The notes beneath the pieces are model-generated. The model was not told where the DNA came from and made no database searches. It saw only the letters and a list, made by a program, of their open reading frames with translations. Below, piece by piece: positions 34,314 through 43,480 of a stretch of DNA of 64,000 bases; positions within the stretch are counted from its first letter, which is position 1; each line of letters begins with the position of its first letter. This stretch comes from Adhaeribacter terrigena (GTDB taxonomy: Bacteria; Bacteroidota; Bacteroidia; Cytophagales; Hymenobacteraceae). A program made the translations under genes and the position numbers. The stretch lies in NCBI RefSeq assembly GCF_016623615.1, contig NZ_JAEHFX010000002.1, positions 372,001 to 436,000 on the forward strand, written 5' to 3'.

Positions 34314-37300
34314 ATGAGCAAACTTTACAAAACCCTGCTTCTGGCGACCATGTTTACAGTTGGCATTTCCGATGCCTCTAAACTGATCGCGCAAAGCCAG
34401 GTACAAACCTTTAGCAAACGCATTGCCAGCGGCAACGATGATGTGGAGGAAAACCTGGCAAGTGGCGGCCTGGATTTCACCAGCTCCGATCTGGAACTTA
34501 CCGAAGATGGCGGAAATCAGATCATTGCCATGCGCTTTACCGGCGTAACCATTCCGGTGGGCGCAGTAATTACCAAGGCTTATATCCAGTTTGGGGTAGA
34601 TGAATTGCATTCCGGGCCAACCAACCTGACCATTAAAGGCGAAGCGGTTAATAATTCGGCGGCGATCATAAACGTGAATGGCAATATTTCTGCCCGTACC
34701 CGAACCAATGCTTCGGTAAACTGGATTCCGGCTGCCTGGCTCGTTGCCAACGCTGAAGGACCTGATCAGGCCACGCCGGATCTTAAAAACGTAGTACAGG
34801 AAATTGTGGGCCGAAGCGGCTGGCAAAGCGGCAACGCCATGACTTTTCTGGTTACCGGAAACGGTCGCCGCAACGCGCATGCCTATGATGGCAAACCAGC
34901 GCAGGCACCGCAACTGAAAGTGGAATACGCCATGCCGATTGTTTTCCAAACCAATATTGCTGCTTCTTCTGACGATGCTGAAGAACGCGGCTCAAACGCT
35001 TCCATCACTCCGGGCGCGGTAGTATTAAACAGCTATGACCTGGAACTGACTTACGACGAGGTAACCACCGGGAATCAGTACGTGGGTCTGCGTTTCACGA
35101 ACATCGATGTTCCGAAGAGCGCCATTATCACGAAAGCCTACATCCAGTTTACGCAAAATGAGATCAAAAATGAAATGATCGATAACCAGGCGGCTTTTAT
35201 GATGATCCAGGGCCAAGCGGCCGATAACGCCGGTACTTTTACTACGGCTGTCAATAATATTTCTTCCCGCGCTACAACCAACAGTTTAGCGCTTTGGAAT
35301 ATTATGCCGGCCTGGAACGTGCAGGACGAAGCCGGTGCCAACCAGCGCACGCCCGACCTGACCAATATTGTAAACGAGATCCGTATGCGCGGCGGCTGGA
35401 AACCGGGTAATGCCATGAGCTTTATCCTGAATGGTTCCGGCCGAAGAATCGCGCAATCCTTCGATAAATCGGCTACGGCTTCCGCTAAGTTAGTTATTGA
35501 ATACGCGCCAAATCCGCCGGCACCGGGCAATTTTCCGGTTGCCAGAAATTCGGTTTGGCAGTATCATGACCGCGGCATTGATTTGGGCACTACCTGGAAA
35601 GATGTAACGTTTAACGCCGCCGGCTGGGATTACGGTGCGGGCGTTTTAGGATACGGCGATCCGGTGGCTACAACTTTAAGCTTCGGAAACAGCAGCAGCA
35701 ACAAACAACCCACTTCGTATTTGCGCCACGCTTTTAACGCCAGCAACGTTGCCTTATACGATACGCTGGTTTACAAAATCCGACGCGATGATGGCGCGGT
35801 AGTTTACCTGAACGGCGTGGAGCAATTCCGCACCAATATGCCAACCGGTACTATCACCTACAATACCTGGGCGGCTTCCACTACCGATTCGCAGAATGAA
35901 ACCACGTATTTCACGTTCAAGGTTCCTTCCGCGCAACTGATAAACGGCCTGAACGTTTTGGCCGTAGAAATGCACCAGGATCGGGCAAATTCTTCCGACA
36001 TGACCTTTGACATGGAAGTAGCCGGGCAGTTGAAATATATTAAGCCCGATTCGCAGGTTTTTACTTTGGGCAGCAATTGGAAATTTTTAGCTGATGGCAC
36101 CGATCAGGGCACGGTCTGGGCTTCCGAGATCTTTAACGATGCTGCCTGGCAAACCGGCGATGCGGCATTAGGTTACGGCAACGGCGACGAAACTACCAAC
36201 GTGGGTTTCGGAGCAGATGCGGCCAATAAGCACATTACTACCTACTTCCGCAAAACCTTTACCGTGGCTGATACGGCTGAATTCAAAGCGCTGGAAATGC
36301 GTTTGATCCGCGACGATGCGGCGGTGGTTTACCTGAATGGTACCGAAGTGCTGCGCTCCAACTTAATGGCTGGTCCGCTGAATTACCTGACTACCGCCGT
36401 TAATTTTGTAGAAGGCGCTGATGAAACTACCCCGGTAATTGCCTACATCGATAAGCAGCTTTTAAAGCAGGGCACCAACACGATTGCAGTAGAAGTACAC
36501 AAATTCAACAACACCGAAACCGACCTGCGCTTCGATTTGAGTCTGAAACTGTTGCTGAATGCCCGGCCACTTACGCCGGTTACCAGCATCTTCGCCTGCG
36601 ATCCGAAAACTTCCGCTGAAATTGGCTGCTTTACCTCGGTAAAACCAACGGCGCAAACGCAAACTTTTGTTTTCCCGGAAACGCACGATTTTCAACTGAT
36701 TGCTAAATCGGGTACCACGCAATACACTTCCGGCGCTACCGGTGCCATTCCGGGCGGCAACGACTTCACTGGTTTTGTTGGCAAATTGGGCAGCAGCTCA
36801 GAAGGCTATCTTTCTATCAACCACGAAAATTCGCCGGGCGGCGTTTCCATGCTGAAGCTGCATTTAGATGCGGTGAACAAAGTTTGGAGCGTAGATTCGG
36901 TGAAGAAAGTGAATTTTGGCCCGGTGGTGTTAACCCAAACCAATTGCTCCGGCGGCGTTACGCCTTGGGGAACGGTAATTACTTCCGAAGAAACCTACGG
37001 AACCGGCGATGCCAACAACGATGGTTACCAGGATTTAGGCTGGCAAGTTGAAATTGACCCGGAAACCGGCAAAGTAATAGACCACGACGGCGACGGCACT
37101 CCGGATAAACTCTGGGCCTTGGGCCGCATGGCGCACGAAAACGTAGCCGTTGGCGCGGATAGCATTACGGTTTACCAGGCCGAAGACGGTGGCTCAAGCG
37201 CAGTTTACAAATTCGTAACGTCGCAAAAAGGCAAACTTTCTAACGGCACGCTTTACGTATTGCAACGCGACAATGCCACTTCCACCACCGGAACCTGGAT

Positions 37301-38795
37301 TGTAGTACCGAACACCACGCAAGCCGACCGCAACAACACCAGAACCATTGCGCAAACTTTAGGCGCAACCAACTGGAACGGTGCGGAAGACATTGAATTC
37401 GGACCGGATGGCAAGATGTATTTCACGTCAAAAGGTACTGGAACAATCTGGCGCTTTCAAGACAATGGCACCACCGTTTCCGGCATCGAAGCCTGGGTAA
37501 CCAACACGCAATACCCGATCACGCACAGCGGCGGTACCCAGAACGAAAACTTCGGTACCGGTATCGATAACTTAACGTTTGACAGTGAAGGAAATCTTTG
37601 GGCATTACAGGATGGCGGCCGCGCGCATCTATGGGTAATTCGTCCGGACCACACGCCGGCTAATCCGAAAGTGGATCTGTTTGCGACGACTCCGGCTGGT
37701 TCAGAATCTACCGGTTTAACCTTCACGCCCGATTTCAAATACGGCTTTATTTCCTTCCAACACCCAAGCGGTTCAAACAATGCAGACCAGATTGATGCGG
37801 CCGGTAATGTTGTTCGTTACAATGCGCCAACTACAATCGTTTTCGCCCGCAAAGAGAACTTAGGAAAAGCGGCAATGACCCCGGAATTTGAATTAGGCGC
37901 AGATGTTGTATTGTGTCAGGGCGATTCGGTGCAACTGAAAGCTTTCTCTGGTGCGGATGCAGTCGTAAAATGGACCGGAAACCAAACCGATTCGGTACTA
38001 ACAGTTTCCACTTCGGGCATGTATTACGCCACCGCTTACGCTAACAATGGTAAAACCTACACCGACAGCGTGCGCGTAACGGTAGCCCAAATGCCGGTTG
38101 CCAACTTAGGCAACGACATCGCGCTTTGCGGAACGACAACCACTACTTTGGATGCCGGCAACGCAGGCATGAATTACCTTTGGAACACGGGTGCTACCAC
38201 GCAAACCATTTCAGCTACAACTTCGGGCAAATACCTTGTAACCATTACCAATCCGCTGGGCGGTTGTGTGGCTTCTGATAGCATAAATGTTGCGTTCAAC
38301 CCGCTTCCGGTGGTAAATTTAGGTCCGGATGTTACGCTTTGCGCAACCTGCAACATGACCCTGGATGCAGGAACCGGTTTTGTTTCTTACCTATGGAGCA
38401 ACGGTGCCACCACAAGCACTATTAATGTTGCCACTGCCGGAACTTATGTCGTAACTGTAACTGATGCGAACGGCTGTACTGCTACCGATACCATAGTGAT
38501 CGGGAAAATAACCGGCACGCTGGATGAAGTGCTGGCGAAGCAAATGATCAGCGTGTATCCGAACCCGTTCCAGACCGAAACCAACATTGAGCTGAACCTG
38601 ACCGAAAAATCGGAAGTGAAAGTAGAGGTTTATGACCTGGCCGGCAAGAAGATCGAAACTTTGACTGATGGAAAATTAAGCGCTGGCAAGAACAGTCTGA
38701 AATTCCGGAGAGAGGGAGCTGCCGCTAAAGGTGTTTACTTCCTGCACATCACTATCAACGATCAGGTGGCGGTGCGCAAAATCATGAAATTGTAA
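34314..38795 (+). CDS. T9SS-secreted multidomain PhoX/DUF839-like protein
   Basis: At 1493 residues this is the largest gene in the window. Order: signal peptide (1-27); two repeats of about 180 residues each with ASxDDAEExxSxASIT and ITKAYIQFxxxE patterns (beta-sandwich, DNRLRE-like); two repeats of about 185 residues with WKDVTFNAAGW, GYGDP/GYGNGDETT and VVYLNGVEQFR (galactose-binding-like); a DUF839/PhoX beta-propeller region (about 765-1185) with ETHDFQLIAKSG, LGSSSEGYLSINHENSPGG, TPWGTVITSEETYG and DVEFGPDGKMYFTSKGTG-like residues; three Ig/PKD-like repeats with LGNDIALCG and GNYLWNTGATT; and a T9SS type A sorting domain from VYPNPFQTETNIEL to RKIMKL. It is exported to the surface, perhaps as a phosphatase or adhesin; phosphatase activity is inferred from the PhoX similarity only. 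Confidence 0.9.
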   Translation: MSKLYKTLLLATMFTVGISDASKLIAQSQVQTFSKRIASGNDDVEENLASGGLDFTSSDLELTEDGGNQIIAMRFTGVTIPVGAVITKAYIQFGVDELHSGPTNLTIKGEAVNNSAAIINVNGNISARTRTNASVNWIPAAWLVANAEGPDQATPDLKNVVQEIVGRSGWQSGNAMTFLVTGNGRRNAHAYDGKPAQAPQLKVEYAMPIVFQTNIAASSDDAEERGSNASITPGAVVLNSYDLELTYDEVTTGNQYVGLRFTNIDVPKSAIITKAYIQFTQNEIKNEMIDNQAAFMMIQGQAADNAGTFTTAVNNISSRATTNSLALWNIMPAWNVQDEAGANQRTPDLTNIVNEIRMRGGWKPGNAMSFILNGSGRRIAQSFDKSATASAKLVIEYAPNPPAPGNFPVARNSVWQYHDRGIDLGTTWKDVTFNAAGWDYGAGVLGYGDPVATTLSFGNSSSNKQPTSYLRHAFNASNVALYDTLVYKIRRDDGAVVYLNGVEQFRTNMPTGTITYNTWAASTTDSQNETTYFTFKVPSAQLINGLNVLAVEMHQDRANSSDMTFDMEVAGQLKYIKPDSQVFTLGSNWKFLADGTDQGTVWASEIFNDAAWQTGDAALGYGNGDETTNVGFGADAANKHITTYFRKTFTVADTAEFKALEMRLIRDDAAVVYLNGTEVLRSNLMAGPLNYLTTAVNFVEGADETTPVIAYIDKQLLKQGTNTIAVEVHKFNNTETDLRFDLSLKLLLNARPLTPVTSIFACDPKTSAEIGCFTSVKPTAQTQTFVFPETHDFQLIAKSGTTQYTSGATGAIPGGNDFTGFVGKLGSSSEGYLSINHENSPGGVSMLKLHLDAVNKVWSVDSVKKVNFGPVVLTQTNCSGGVTPWGTVITSEETYGTGDANNDGYQDLGWQVEIDPETGKVIDHDGDGTPDKLWALGRMAHENVAVGADSITVYQAEDGGSSAVYKFVTSQKGKLSNGTLYVLQRDNATSTTGTWIVVPNTTQADRNNTRTIAQTLGATNWNGAEDIEFGPDGKMYFTSKGTGTIWRFQDNGTTVSGIEAWVTNTQYPITHSGGTQNENFGTGIDNLTFDSEGNLWALQDGGRAHLWVIRPDHTPANPKVDLFATTPAGSESTGLTFTPDFKYGFISFQHPSGSNNADQIDAAGNVVRYNAPTTIVFARKENLGKAAMTPEFELGADVVLCQGDSVQLKAFSGADAVVKWTGNQTDSVLTVSTSGMYYATAYANNGKTYTDSVRVTVAQMPVANLGNDIALCGTTTTTLDAGNAGMNYLWNTGATTQTISATTSGKYLVTITNPLGGCVASDSINVAFNPLPVVNLGPDVTLCATCNMTLDAGTGFVSYLWSNGATTSTINVATAGTYVVTVTDANGCTATDTIVIGKITGTLDEVLAKQMISVYPNPFQTETNIELNLTEKSEVKVEVYDLAGKKIETLTDGKLSAGKNSLKFRREGAAAKGVYFLHITINDQVAVRKIMKL

Positions 38796-38817
38796 GTTTT
38801 TTCAGATCATACATTTT

Positions 38818-38847
38818 AAGGCTGCGGGTTTTATCCGCAGCCTTTTT
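38818..38847 (+). terminator. terminator after the T9SS protein gene
   Basis: Arms AAGGCTGCGG and CCGCAGCCTT with a GTTTTAT loop, followed by TTTT. Confidence 0.85.
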
Positions 38848-38864
38848 TAAGTTTTAACCCAGGT

Positions 38865-38894
38865 AGATTTTTAGGTGAAATGCATATCGTTTTT
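38865..38894 (-). repeat. dispersed 30-bp element, diverged
   Basis: Head AAAAACGATATGC; left flank of the GTCAT element at 38907. Confidence 0.6.
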
Positions 38895-38906
38895 TTATCA
38901 TATTCT

Positions 38907-39050
38907 TGTCATGTTGAACGCTAGGGAAACATCTTGTCGGCGGTTTGCAGTGCCGTTTAAGCAAGCTTGCTACTTTAAGCCAACGAGGTCCTTCAGAGCT
39001 ACGCTCGCAAGTTTCGCACTTCCGTGCTCTCTTGTGCTCAGGATGACAAA
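38907..39050. repeat. GTCAT-type element with terminal inverted repeats
   Basis: Terminal sequences TTGTCATGTTGA and TCAGGATGACAA are inverted copies. Inside are short paired segments such as CAAGCTTGC. It is flanked on both sides by 30-bp elements in the same orientation. Related partial sequences are at 9998 and 21905 and, in reverse, at 60565. Confidence 0.6.
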
Positions 39051-39069
39051 TATTGAATAAGTTTCTGTC

Positions 39070-39099
39070 ACTTTTTACCCCTGAAATCCTAGCGTTTTT
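39070..39099 (-). repeat. dispersed 30-bp element
   Basis: Head AAAAACGCTAGGA; right flank of the GTCAT element. Confidence 0.8.
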
Positions 39100-39135
39100 A
39101 AACCTGATTTCCTTTCATTTTCAACATCATTCTTT

Positions 39136-40077
39136 ATGAATTTCAACCATTCTTTTCGATGCCTTTTTTTACTTTTTCTCCTTCAAAACCTAGCGTTTTC
39201 GGCTTATTCGCAGGCGAGGTTATTGCCCGAAGAAACCTTAAGTTCCACCAAAGTTTACTACAGCGTGGCCGAAGCGTTGCCGGAAAAATCAAACGTTTAT
39301 CGCCTGAATATCCGGCAGCAGAATTATTACAGTTTTACTCCTGATCTGTGCGAACTGGAAAACCTGCAATTCATCAACGCCATGAAAAACCACATGGCGG
39401 ATGTGGCACCAGAAATTGGCCGGTTGCAAAACCTGCAGGAGATCAATTTCCGGGAAAATAAACTGCGCGCTTTTCCTAATTCTTTCTTCACATTAAGCAA
39501 CCTGAAAACCCTGGATCTGAGCCGAAATCAGTTCACGGAATTAAGCGCCGGGTTTGGGAAATTGAAGAAACTGGAAGTACTGCTGTTGCACGAAAATCTG
39601 CTTCGGAATATTTCACCGGAAATAAGGAAAATGAAAAGCCTTTCTGCTCTGAATTTAAGCCACAACCAACTGGAAATGCTGCCCCCGCAAATGGCCAAAC
39701 TTCCCAACCTCCGCGACCTGGTACTTACCCAAAATAACCTGCGCGATGTTCCGGAAGCCCTTTACAAACTGAAGCATTTGCAGAACCTGGCACTGAATTA
39801 CAACCAGCTTTCGGAATTGCCGGAACAGTTAGGTAAAATGCAGGAATTGCGTAGTTTATCGCTGAGCTATAACCAGCTGAAAACGCTACCGGAAACGCTC
39901 GTAAAACTCGAAAACCTGGAGCTGCTGGACCTGGGTTACAACCAACTAACGGCGCTGCCGCAAAACCTGGAAAAGATGCAGCAATTACAGACGTTGATTT
40001 TGGTTGGTAATAATTTTCCGCAAGCGGAAAAGCTGCGTATAAAAGCTGCTTTACCAAAGGCTACGGTTCTGTTTTAG
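39136..40077 (+). CDS. secreted leucine-rich repeat protein
   Basis: The 313-residue product has a signal peptide (LFLLFLLQNLAFSAYSQA) and then about ten LRRs of 23 residues, with the plant/bacterial pattern LxxLxxLxLxxNxLxxLPxxL: for example LQNLQEINFRENKLRAFPNS, LKTLDLSRNQFTELSAG, LRSLSLSYNQLKTLPET, LELLDLGYNQLTALPQN. Such solenoids bind proteins; those with signal peptides act at the cell surface or periplasm. The DNA encoding the signal peptide (39171-39200) matches the reversed 30-bp element, so the leader may have arisen from, or overlap by chance with, that sequence. No C-terminal T9SS domain. Confidence 0.9.
   Translation: MNFNHSFRCLFLLFLLQNLAFSAYSQARLLPEETLSSTKVYYSVAEALPEKSNVYRLNIRQQNYYSFTPDLCELENLQFINAMKNHMADVAPEIGRLQNLQEINFRENKLRAFPNSFFTLSNLKTLDLSRNQFTELSAGFGKLKKLEVLLLHENLLRNISPEIRKMKSLSALNLSHNQLEMLPPQMAKLPNLRDLVLTQNNLRDVPEALYKLKHLQNLALNYNQLSELPEQLGKMQELRSLSLSYNQLKTLPETLVKLENLELLDLGYNQLTALPQNLEKMQQLQTLILVGNNFPQAEKLRIKAALPKATVLF
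39171..39200 (-). repeat. dispersed 30-bp element inside the LRR signal-peptide coding region
   Basis: Head GAAAACGCTAGGT; antisense to the gene; sense strand encodes LLQNLAFS. Confidence 0.7.
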
Positions 40078-40190
40078 ATTCTGGTTAAGTATTAACTGTT
40101 AAAAGCACGGCCGTTTATGGAATTCACCCAAAGAGTTTTCCTGAATCTGTCAGATTGCTAAAGGACAGTAAAGCAATATCCAAGTCATTG

Positions 40191-40226
40191 AAAAGGCTTT
40201 CCAACTTGATGGAAGGCCTTTTTTTG
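40191..40226 (+). terminator. terminator after the LRR gene
   Basis: Arms AAAAGGCTTTCCA and TGGAAGGCCTTTT (one G-U pair) followed by TTT. It is 113 bp after the stop, so a leader or spacer separates them. Confidence 0.8.
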
Positions 40227-40632
40227 AGCGTATGGCGTGTTGTCGCGTTTTTTTTTTCATGGTCCCGGCTTTTTTCTGTGATCCTTTAATACTTCTTCAT
40301 TTGGCGTTTAAAGTTTCATCCTTGAAAAGCTATTTCAAAAAGTTAAACGCATTATGTAAATACAAAAGCGCATACCAAACTATCAGGATTTGTAAGCTTG
40401 AAATTCTCATTGGAATGTCCTTTGGATATCTGGGTTACACAAAAAACAACGTAAGTGAAAGGGCAAGAAGTAAAACACGAAACATTCCACCAAAAACTAT
40501 AACTACAATTAATTTATTTCTATAAGCACTATTTAAAGGAAAGTACGTAACCTGTATAGTTAATCTAGTTGATCAGCCAAGAGGTATAAATTACAACTTT
40601 AACGCTTTCTGATCAATGTGGTAAGCTGTTTT

Positions 40633-40758
40633 ATGGCTGGTATAGCCCTATTGCGGGAATTACTTTATGTGGTGAATTTAATTGGAGCATGGCAGTTTCT
40701 TTACCCTTTTATCTGGGCTTTTAAAACCGGTAAAGCATGCTTTGGTTATTATCAATAA
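40633..40758 (+). CDS. possible 41-residue small membrane protein
   Basis: The frame reads MAGIALLRELLYVVNLIGAW then QFLYPFIWAFKTGKACFGYYQ. It has a hydrophobic aromatic-rich core that could span a membrane once. There is no coupling to a neighbour and no known family, so it may be chance. Confidence 0.3.
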   Translation: MAGIALLRELLYVVNLIGAWQFLYPFIWAFKTGKACFGYYQ

Positions 40759-40881
40759 AATATAGCAATAAGAGCCTCCCCGGGCATTTTGGGGCCTTTG
40801 CCGAAATGATGAAGCAACGTTAATAAACCACGTTCAGATTAAAAAAAGCAGCTGGTTTTCCTTCAACTTATATTTATTGCC

Positions 40882-42147
40882 ATGGAAATTTCGAAGATCA
40901 AAGCCTTTAATAACAGCCTGGACCCTTTAATTGATGAGCTGCTTCCTGAATTGGAAGAAATTTATAAAGATATTCACCGGAACCCGGAGTTATCGATGGA
41001 GGAATTCCGGACGGCTAAAATTGTTGCGGATTATTTAACCAAGTATAATTTCGAGGTTTCAATCGGAATTGGGGTAACGGGTGTGGTAGGCATTTTGAAA
41101 AATGGAGAAGGTCCTGTAGTAATGCTTCGGGCGGATATGGATGCGCTGCCCGTTAGCGAAGACACCGGCCTGCCTTACGCCAGCACGAAAGTAGCCCGGG
41201 ATGCCGAAGGAATAGAAGTTGGCGTATCGCATGTATGCGGGCACGATCTGCATGTAACGTGGCTGATGGGGGCTGCCCGGTTATTTTCTGAACACAGAAA
41301 CCAATGGCAAGGAACCCTGATGGCCATTTTTCAGCCGGGGGAGGAGATAGGACGGGGTGCCCAAAGTATGATAGATGATGGCCTGATGGAGCGCTTCCCG
41401 AAGCCGGGTATTATTCTGGGACAGCATGTAATGGTAGGAGAAGCCGGTACGGTTGGGTACCGGAGCGGCACCATTTTAGCCGCCGGCAACAGCCTGAAAG
41501 TAAAACTTTTTGGCCGGGGAGCCCATGGTTCCCAGCCCCATACTTCGGTTGACCCGGTGGTGCTGGCGGCAGCTACCACCATGCGTTTGCAAACCATTAT
41601 TTCGCGGGAAGTAGCACCGATAGAAAATGCCGTACTCACCGTGGGTGCGCTGCAGGCCGGTACCAAAGAAAATATTATTCCCGAAGATGCCACGCTGAAA
41701 TTAAACATCCGCACCTTTAATACAGGTGTGAAAGACCAGATTATTTCTGCTGTAAAACGGATATGCTGCGCAGAATGTGTGGCTTCCAATGCCCCGAGAG
41801 ACCCGGAATTTACCGAACTCGACAGTTATCCGCTTACCGAGAATGATGCCAACGCAACGGCGAAAGTAGCCGACGCATTTGCAGCACAATTTGGTGATAA
41901 GTGCTTTGAAACACAGCCTGCTTCTGCCAGCGAAGATTTCAGTATATTTGGGCGGAATTGGAACGTGCCCTACGTTTTCTGGTTTGTTGGCGGCACAGAC
42001 CCTTCTGTATTTCTGGAAGCAAAAAAGAAAAATCAGCTAAACGCAATACCCAGTAATCATTCGCCCAAATTTGCGCCGGTAATACACCCAACTTTAAAAA
42101 CGGGATTACAAGCAATGCTGACGGCCGCAGCTACCTGGTTGCGTTAA
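40882..42147 (+). CDS. M20 family amidohydrolase (M20D type)
   Basis: The 421-residue protein matches N-acyl-amino-acid amidohydrolases: IHRNPELSMEEFRTAKIVADYL, VVMLRADMDALPV, VSHVCGHDLHVTWLMGAA with C119, H121 and D122 of the binuclear metal site, IFQPGEEIGRGAQSMIDDGL, GRGAHGSQPHTSVDPVVLAA, and ASEDFSIFGRNWNVPYVFWFVGG. The middle part is the dimerisation domain. Typical substrates are N-acylated amino acids, indole-acetyl-amino acids or hippurate. No signal peptide, so cytosolic. It is followed closely (18 bp) by the TRIC-type gene and they may be one transcript. Confidence 0.94.
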   Translation: MEISKIKAFNNSLDPLIDELLPELEEIYKDIHRNPELSMEEFRTAKIVADYLTKYNFEVSIGIGVTGVVGILKNGEGPVVMLRADMDALPVSEDTGLPYASTKVARDAEGIEVGVSHVCGHDLHVTWLMGAARLFSEHRNQWQGTLMAIFQPGEEIGRGAQSMIDDGLMERFPKPGIILGQHVMVGEAGTVGYRSGTILAAGNSLKVKLFGRGAHGSQPHTSVDPVVLAAATTMRLQTIISREVAPIENAVLTVGALQAGTKENIIPEDATLKLNIRTFNTGVKDQIISAVKRICCAECVASNAPRDPEFTELDSYPLTENDANATAKVADAFAAQFGDKCFETQPASASEDFSIFGRNWNVPYVFWFVGGTDPSVFLEAKKKNQLNAIPSNHSPKFAPVIHPTLKTGLQAMLTAAATWLR

Positions 42148-42165
42148 ATTTTTCGGATTAACTGA

Positions 42166-42813
42166 ATGGATAAATTATATTCCCTCTATTATGTTCTTGA
42201 ACTGGCAGGTACTTTTGCTTTTGCCATAAGTGGCGCAACTGCTGCAAGAAAACGCAAACTCGATATTTTTGGCATCTGCGCCATTGCCTTTGTTGTTGCC
42301 TGTGGCGGCGGTATTCTTCGTGATCTTTGCATCGGGGCGCTACCACCTGCCGGCTTAACGAACTGGCATTACCTGGTAGTGGCCCTTATTGCTACTGCTT
42401 TAACGGTAGGGTTCTTTTCTCTGGTACAACGACTCAACCATCCAGTGCTGTTTTTTGATGCCATTGGTTTATCCCTTTTCGCTGTAACCGGTGCTCAGAA
42501 ATCGTTGGCCTATGGCTATAATGGCGAGGTGGCAGTTTTGCTGGGAATTACAACTGCTGTAGGTGGAGGCGTAATTCGGGATATTTTACTTACCCGGGTA
42601 CCTATTATCCTGGAGAAAGAGATTTATGCTTTAGCCGCACTTTTAGGGGCTCTGATTGTAGTAATCGGAGATCATTTTAAATGGGGCTCAGGAGGTTGGG
42701 TTGCAATTGCTGCGTTAACTGTATGTTTTACTTTACGCATTTTAGCGTTGCGTTATCACTGGGACCTGCCAACTCCGGGAAAAAACGATACTGGCTCAGA
42801 AAAGCATAATTAG
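42166..42813 (+). CDS. TRIC-family membrane protein (UPF0126/YicG-like)
   Basis: The 215-residue protein has seven hydrophobic segments and two duplicated UPF0126 units: ELAGTFAFAISGATAARKRKLDIFG with ACGGGILRDL, and DAIGLSLFAVTGAQKSLAYG with GVIRDIL. Known structures of the family form trimeric cation channels with glycines at the conserved kinks. It is an inner-membrane protein. It follows the M20 gene by 18 bp. The tail (LPTPGKNDTGSEKHN) is hydrophilic. Ion selectivity is not predictable from sequence. Confidence 0.93.
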   Translation: MDKLYSLYYVLELAGTFAFAISGATAARKRKLDIFGICAIAFVVACGGGILRDLCIGALPPAGLTNWHYLVVALIATALTVGFFSLVQRLNHPVLFFDAIGLSLFAVTGAQKSLAYGYNGEVAVLLGITTAVGGGVIRDILLTRVPIILEKEIYALAALLGALIVVIGDHFKWGSGGWVAIAALTVCFTLRILALRYHWDLPTPGKNDTGSEKHN

Positions 42814-43060
42814 GAGTTCTTCGTTTTATTTAAAGTTTACACTATCTAAATAAAAACAACCAAATTGTTTCGCAAAAACTGCTGCTGAATAAGTAGAAAG
42901 ATCGTGAAGAGGATGGAATTCTCTGTAAGGTTAGTTACATTAGAAAGGAAGATTATTAACCGTGGAATCGGTACTTTTTTTCTGCCTGATTAATTGCCTT
43001 TTAAAGGAAAAGCAAAGGGGAATAGCTAATATAAAAGTTAAAGATAAATAAAACTACACG

Positions 43061-43222
43061 ATGAGTACAAGATCAAGCGATCAGCAAAAGAAGCAGCGTC
43101 AGAAAGAATTCAAAGAAAGAAAAGAGCATCAGAAGCTCCTGAACGCGATGGCAAAAAAAGCTAAACGGGGTTCATCCGGGAAAGATATTGAAACTGGCGG
43201 CCTGCCTGAAACAGGAGAATAA
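43061..43222 (+). CDS. 53-residue highly charged small protein
   Basis: An ATG at 43061 opens MSTRSSDQQKKQRQKEFKER then KEHQKLLNAMAKKAKRG, SSGKDIETGGLPETGE, ending in TAA. The first 36 residues are rich in K, R, Q and E and would form a charged helix; the tail is acidic/Gly-rich. It is too short for a standard frame list but has good codon character. No known family. It stands alone on the plus strand between two genes of other directions. Confidence 0.55.
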   Translation: MSTRSSDQQKKQRQKEFKERKEHQKLLNAMAKKAKRGSSGKDIETGGLPETGE

Positions 43223-43480
43223 GGCTTGACCCTATTTTCTTTATGCAATATGCGGCTCTTTGCGCTGATGTAGAAATACTGTAAAATTAAGACCGCCATC
43301 CGTGGTACGCCGTGGACTTAGAAGCCAGTAAATGTTGCGTATAAAAAGACTAAATTAAGAACTCTTTTTATTTAACGTAAACCAAAAGAGTGAATTGTCG
43401 AACTTTATCCATCAGGATCTGATGAGTAAAAAAAAATTAAACAGTTTATTTCTGAAAACTACCCTTATAAAAACTAATTT

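Larger units (their letters stand above)
38796..39135. other. intergenic region: terminator, two 30-bp elements and a GTCAT element
   Basis: After the terminator there are two minus-oriented 30-bp elements at 38865 and 39070. Between them lies a segment of about 145 bp (38907-39050) with ends TTGTCATGTTGA and TCAGGATGACAA, an imperfect inverted repeat (10 of 12 positions). No gene. Confidence 0.7.
40078..40881. other. 804-bp region without a supported gene
   Basis: It holds the terminator at 40191 and a low-confidence small frame at 40633. The open frame at 40232-40525 is Cys/Lys/Ile-biased and not convincing. Sequence is AT-rich. Just before the M20 gene there is TATATTTA, but it lies too close to the ATG to be a normal -7 box. 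Confidence 0.45.

Noticed and set aside
40232-40525. 97-residue open frame as a gene
   Set aside because: Biased composition, no start context, no conserved-looking segment and a strong terminator directly before it.
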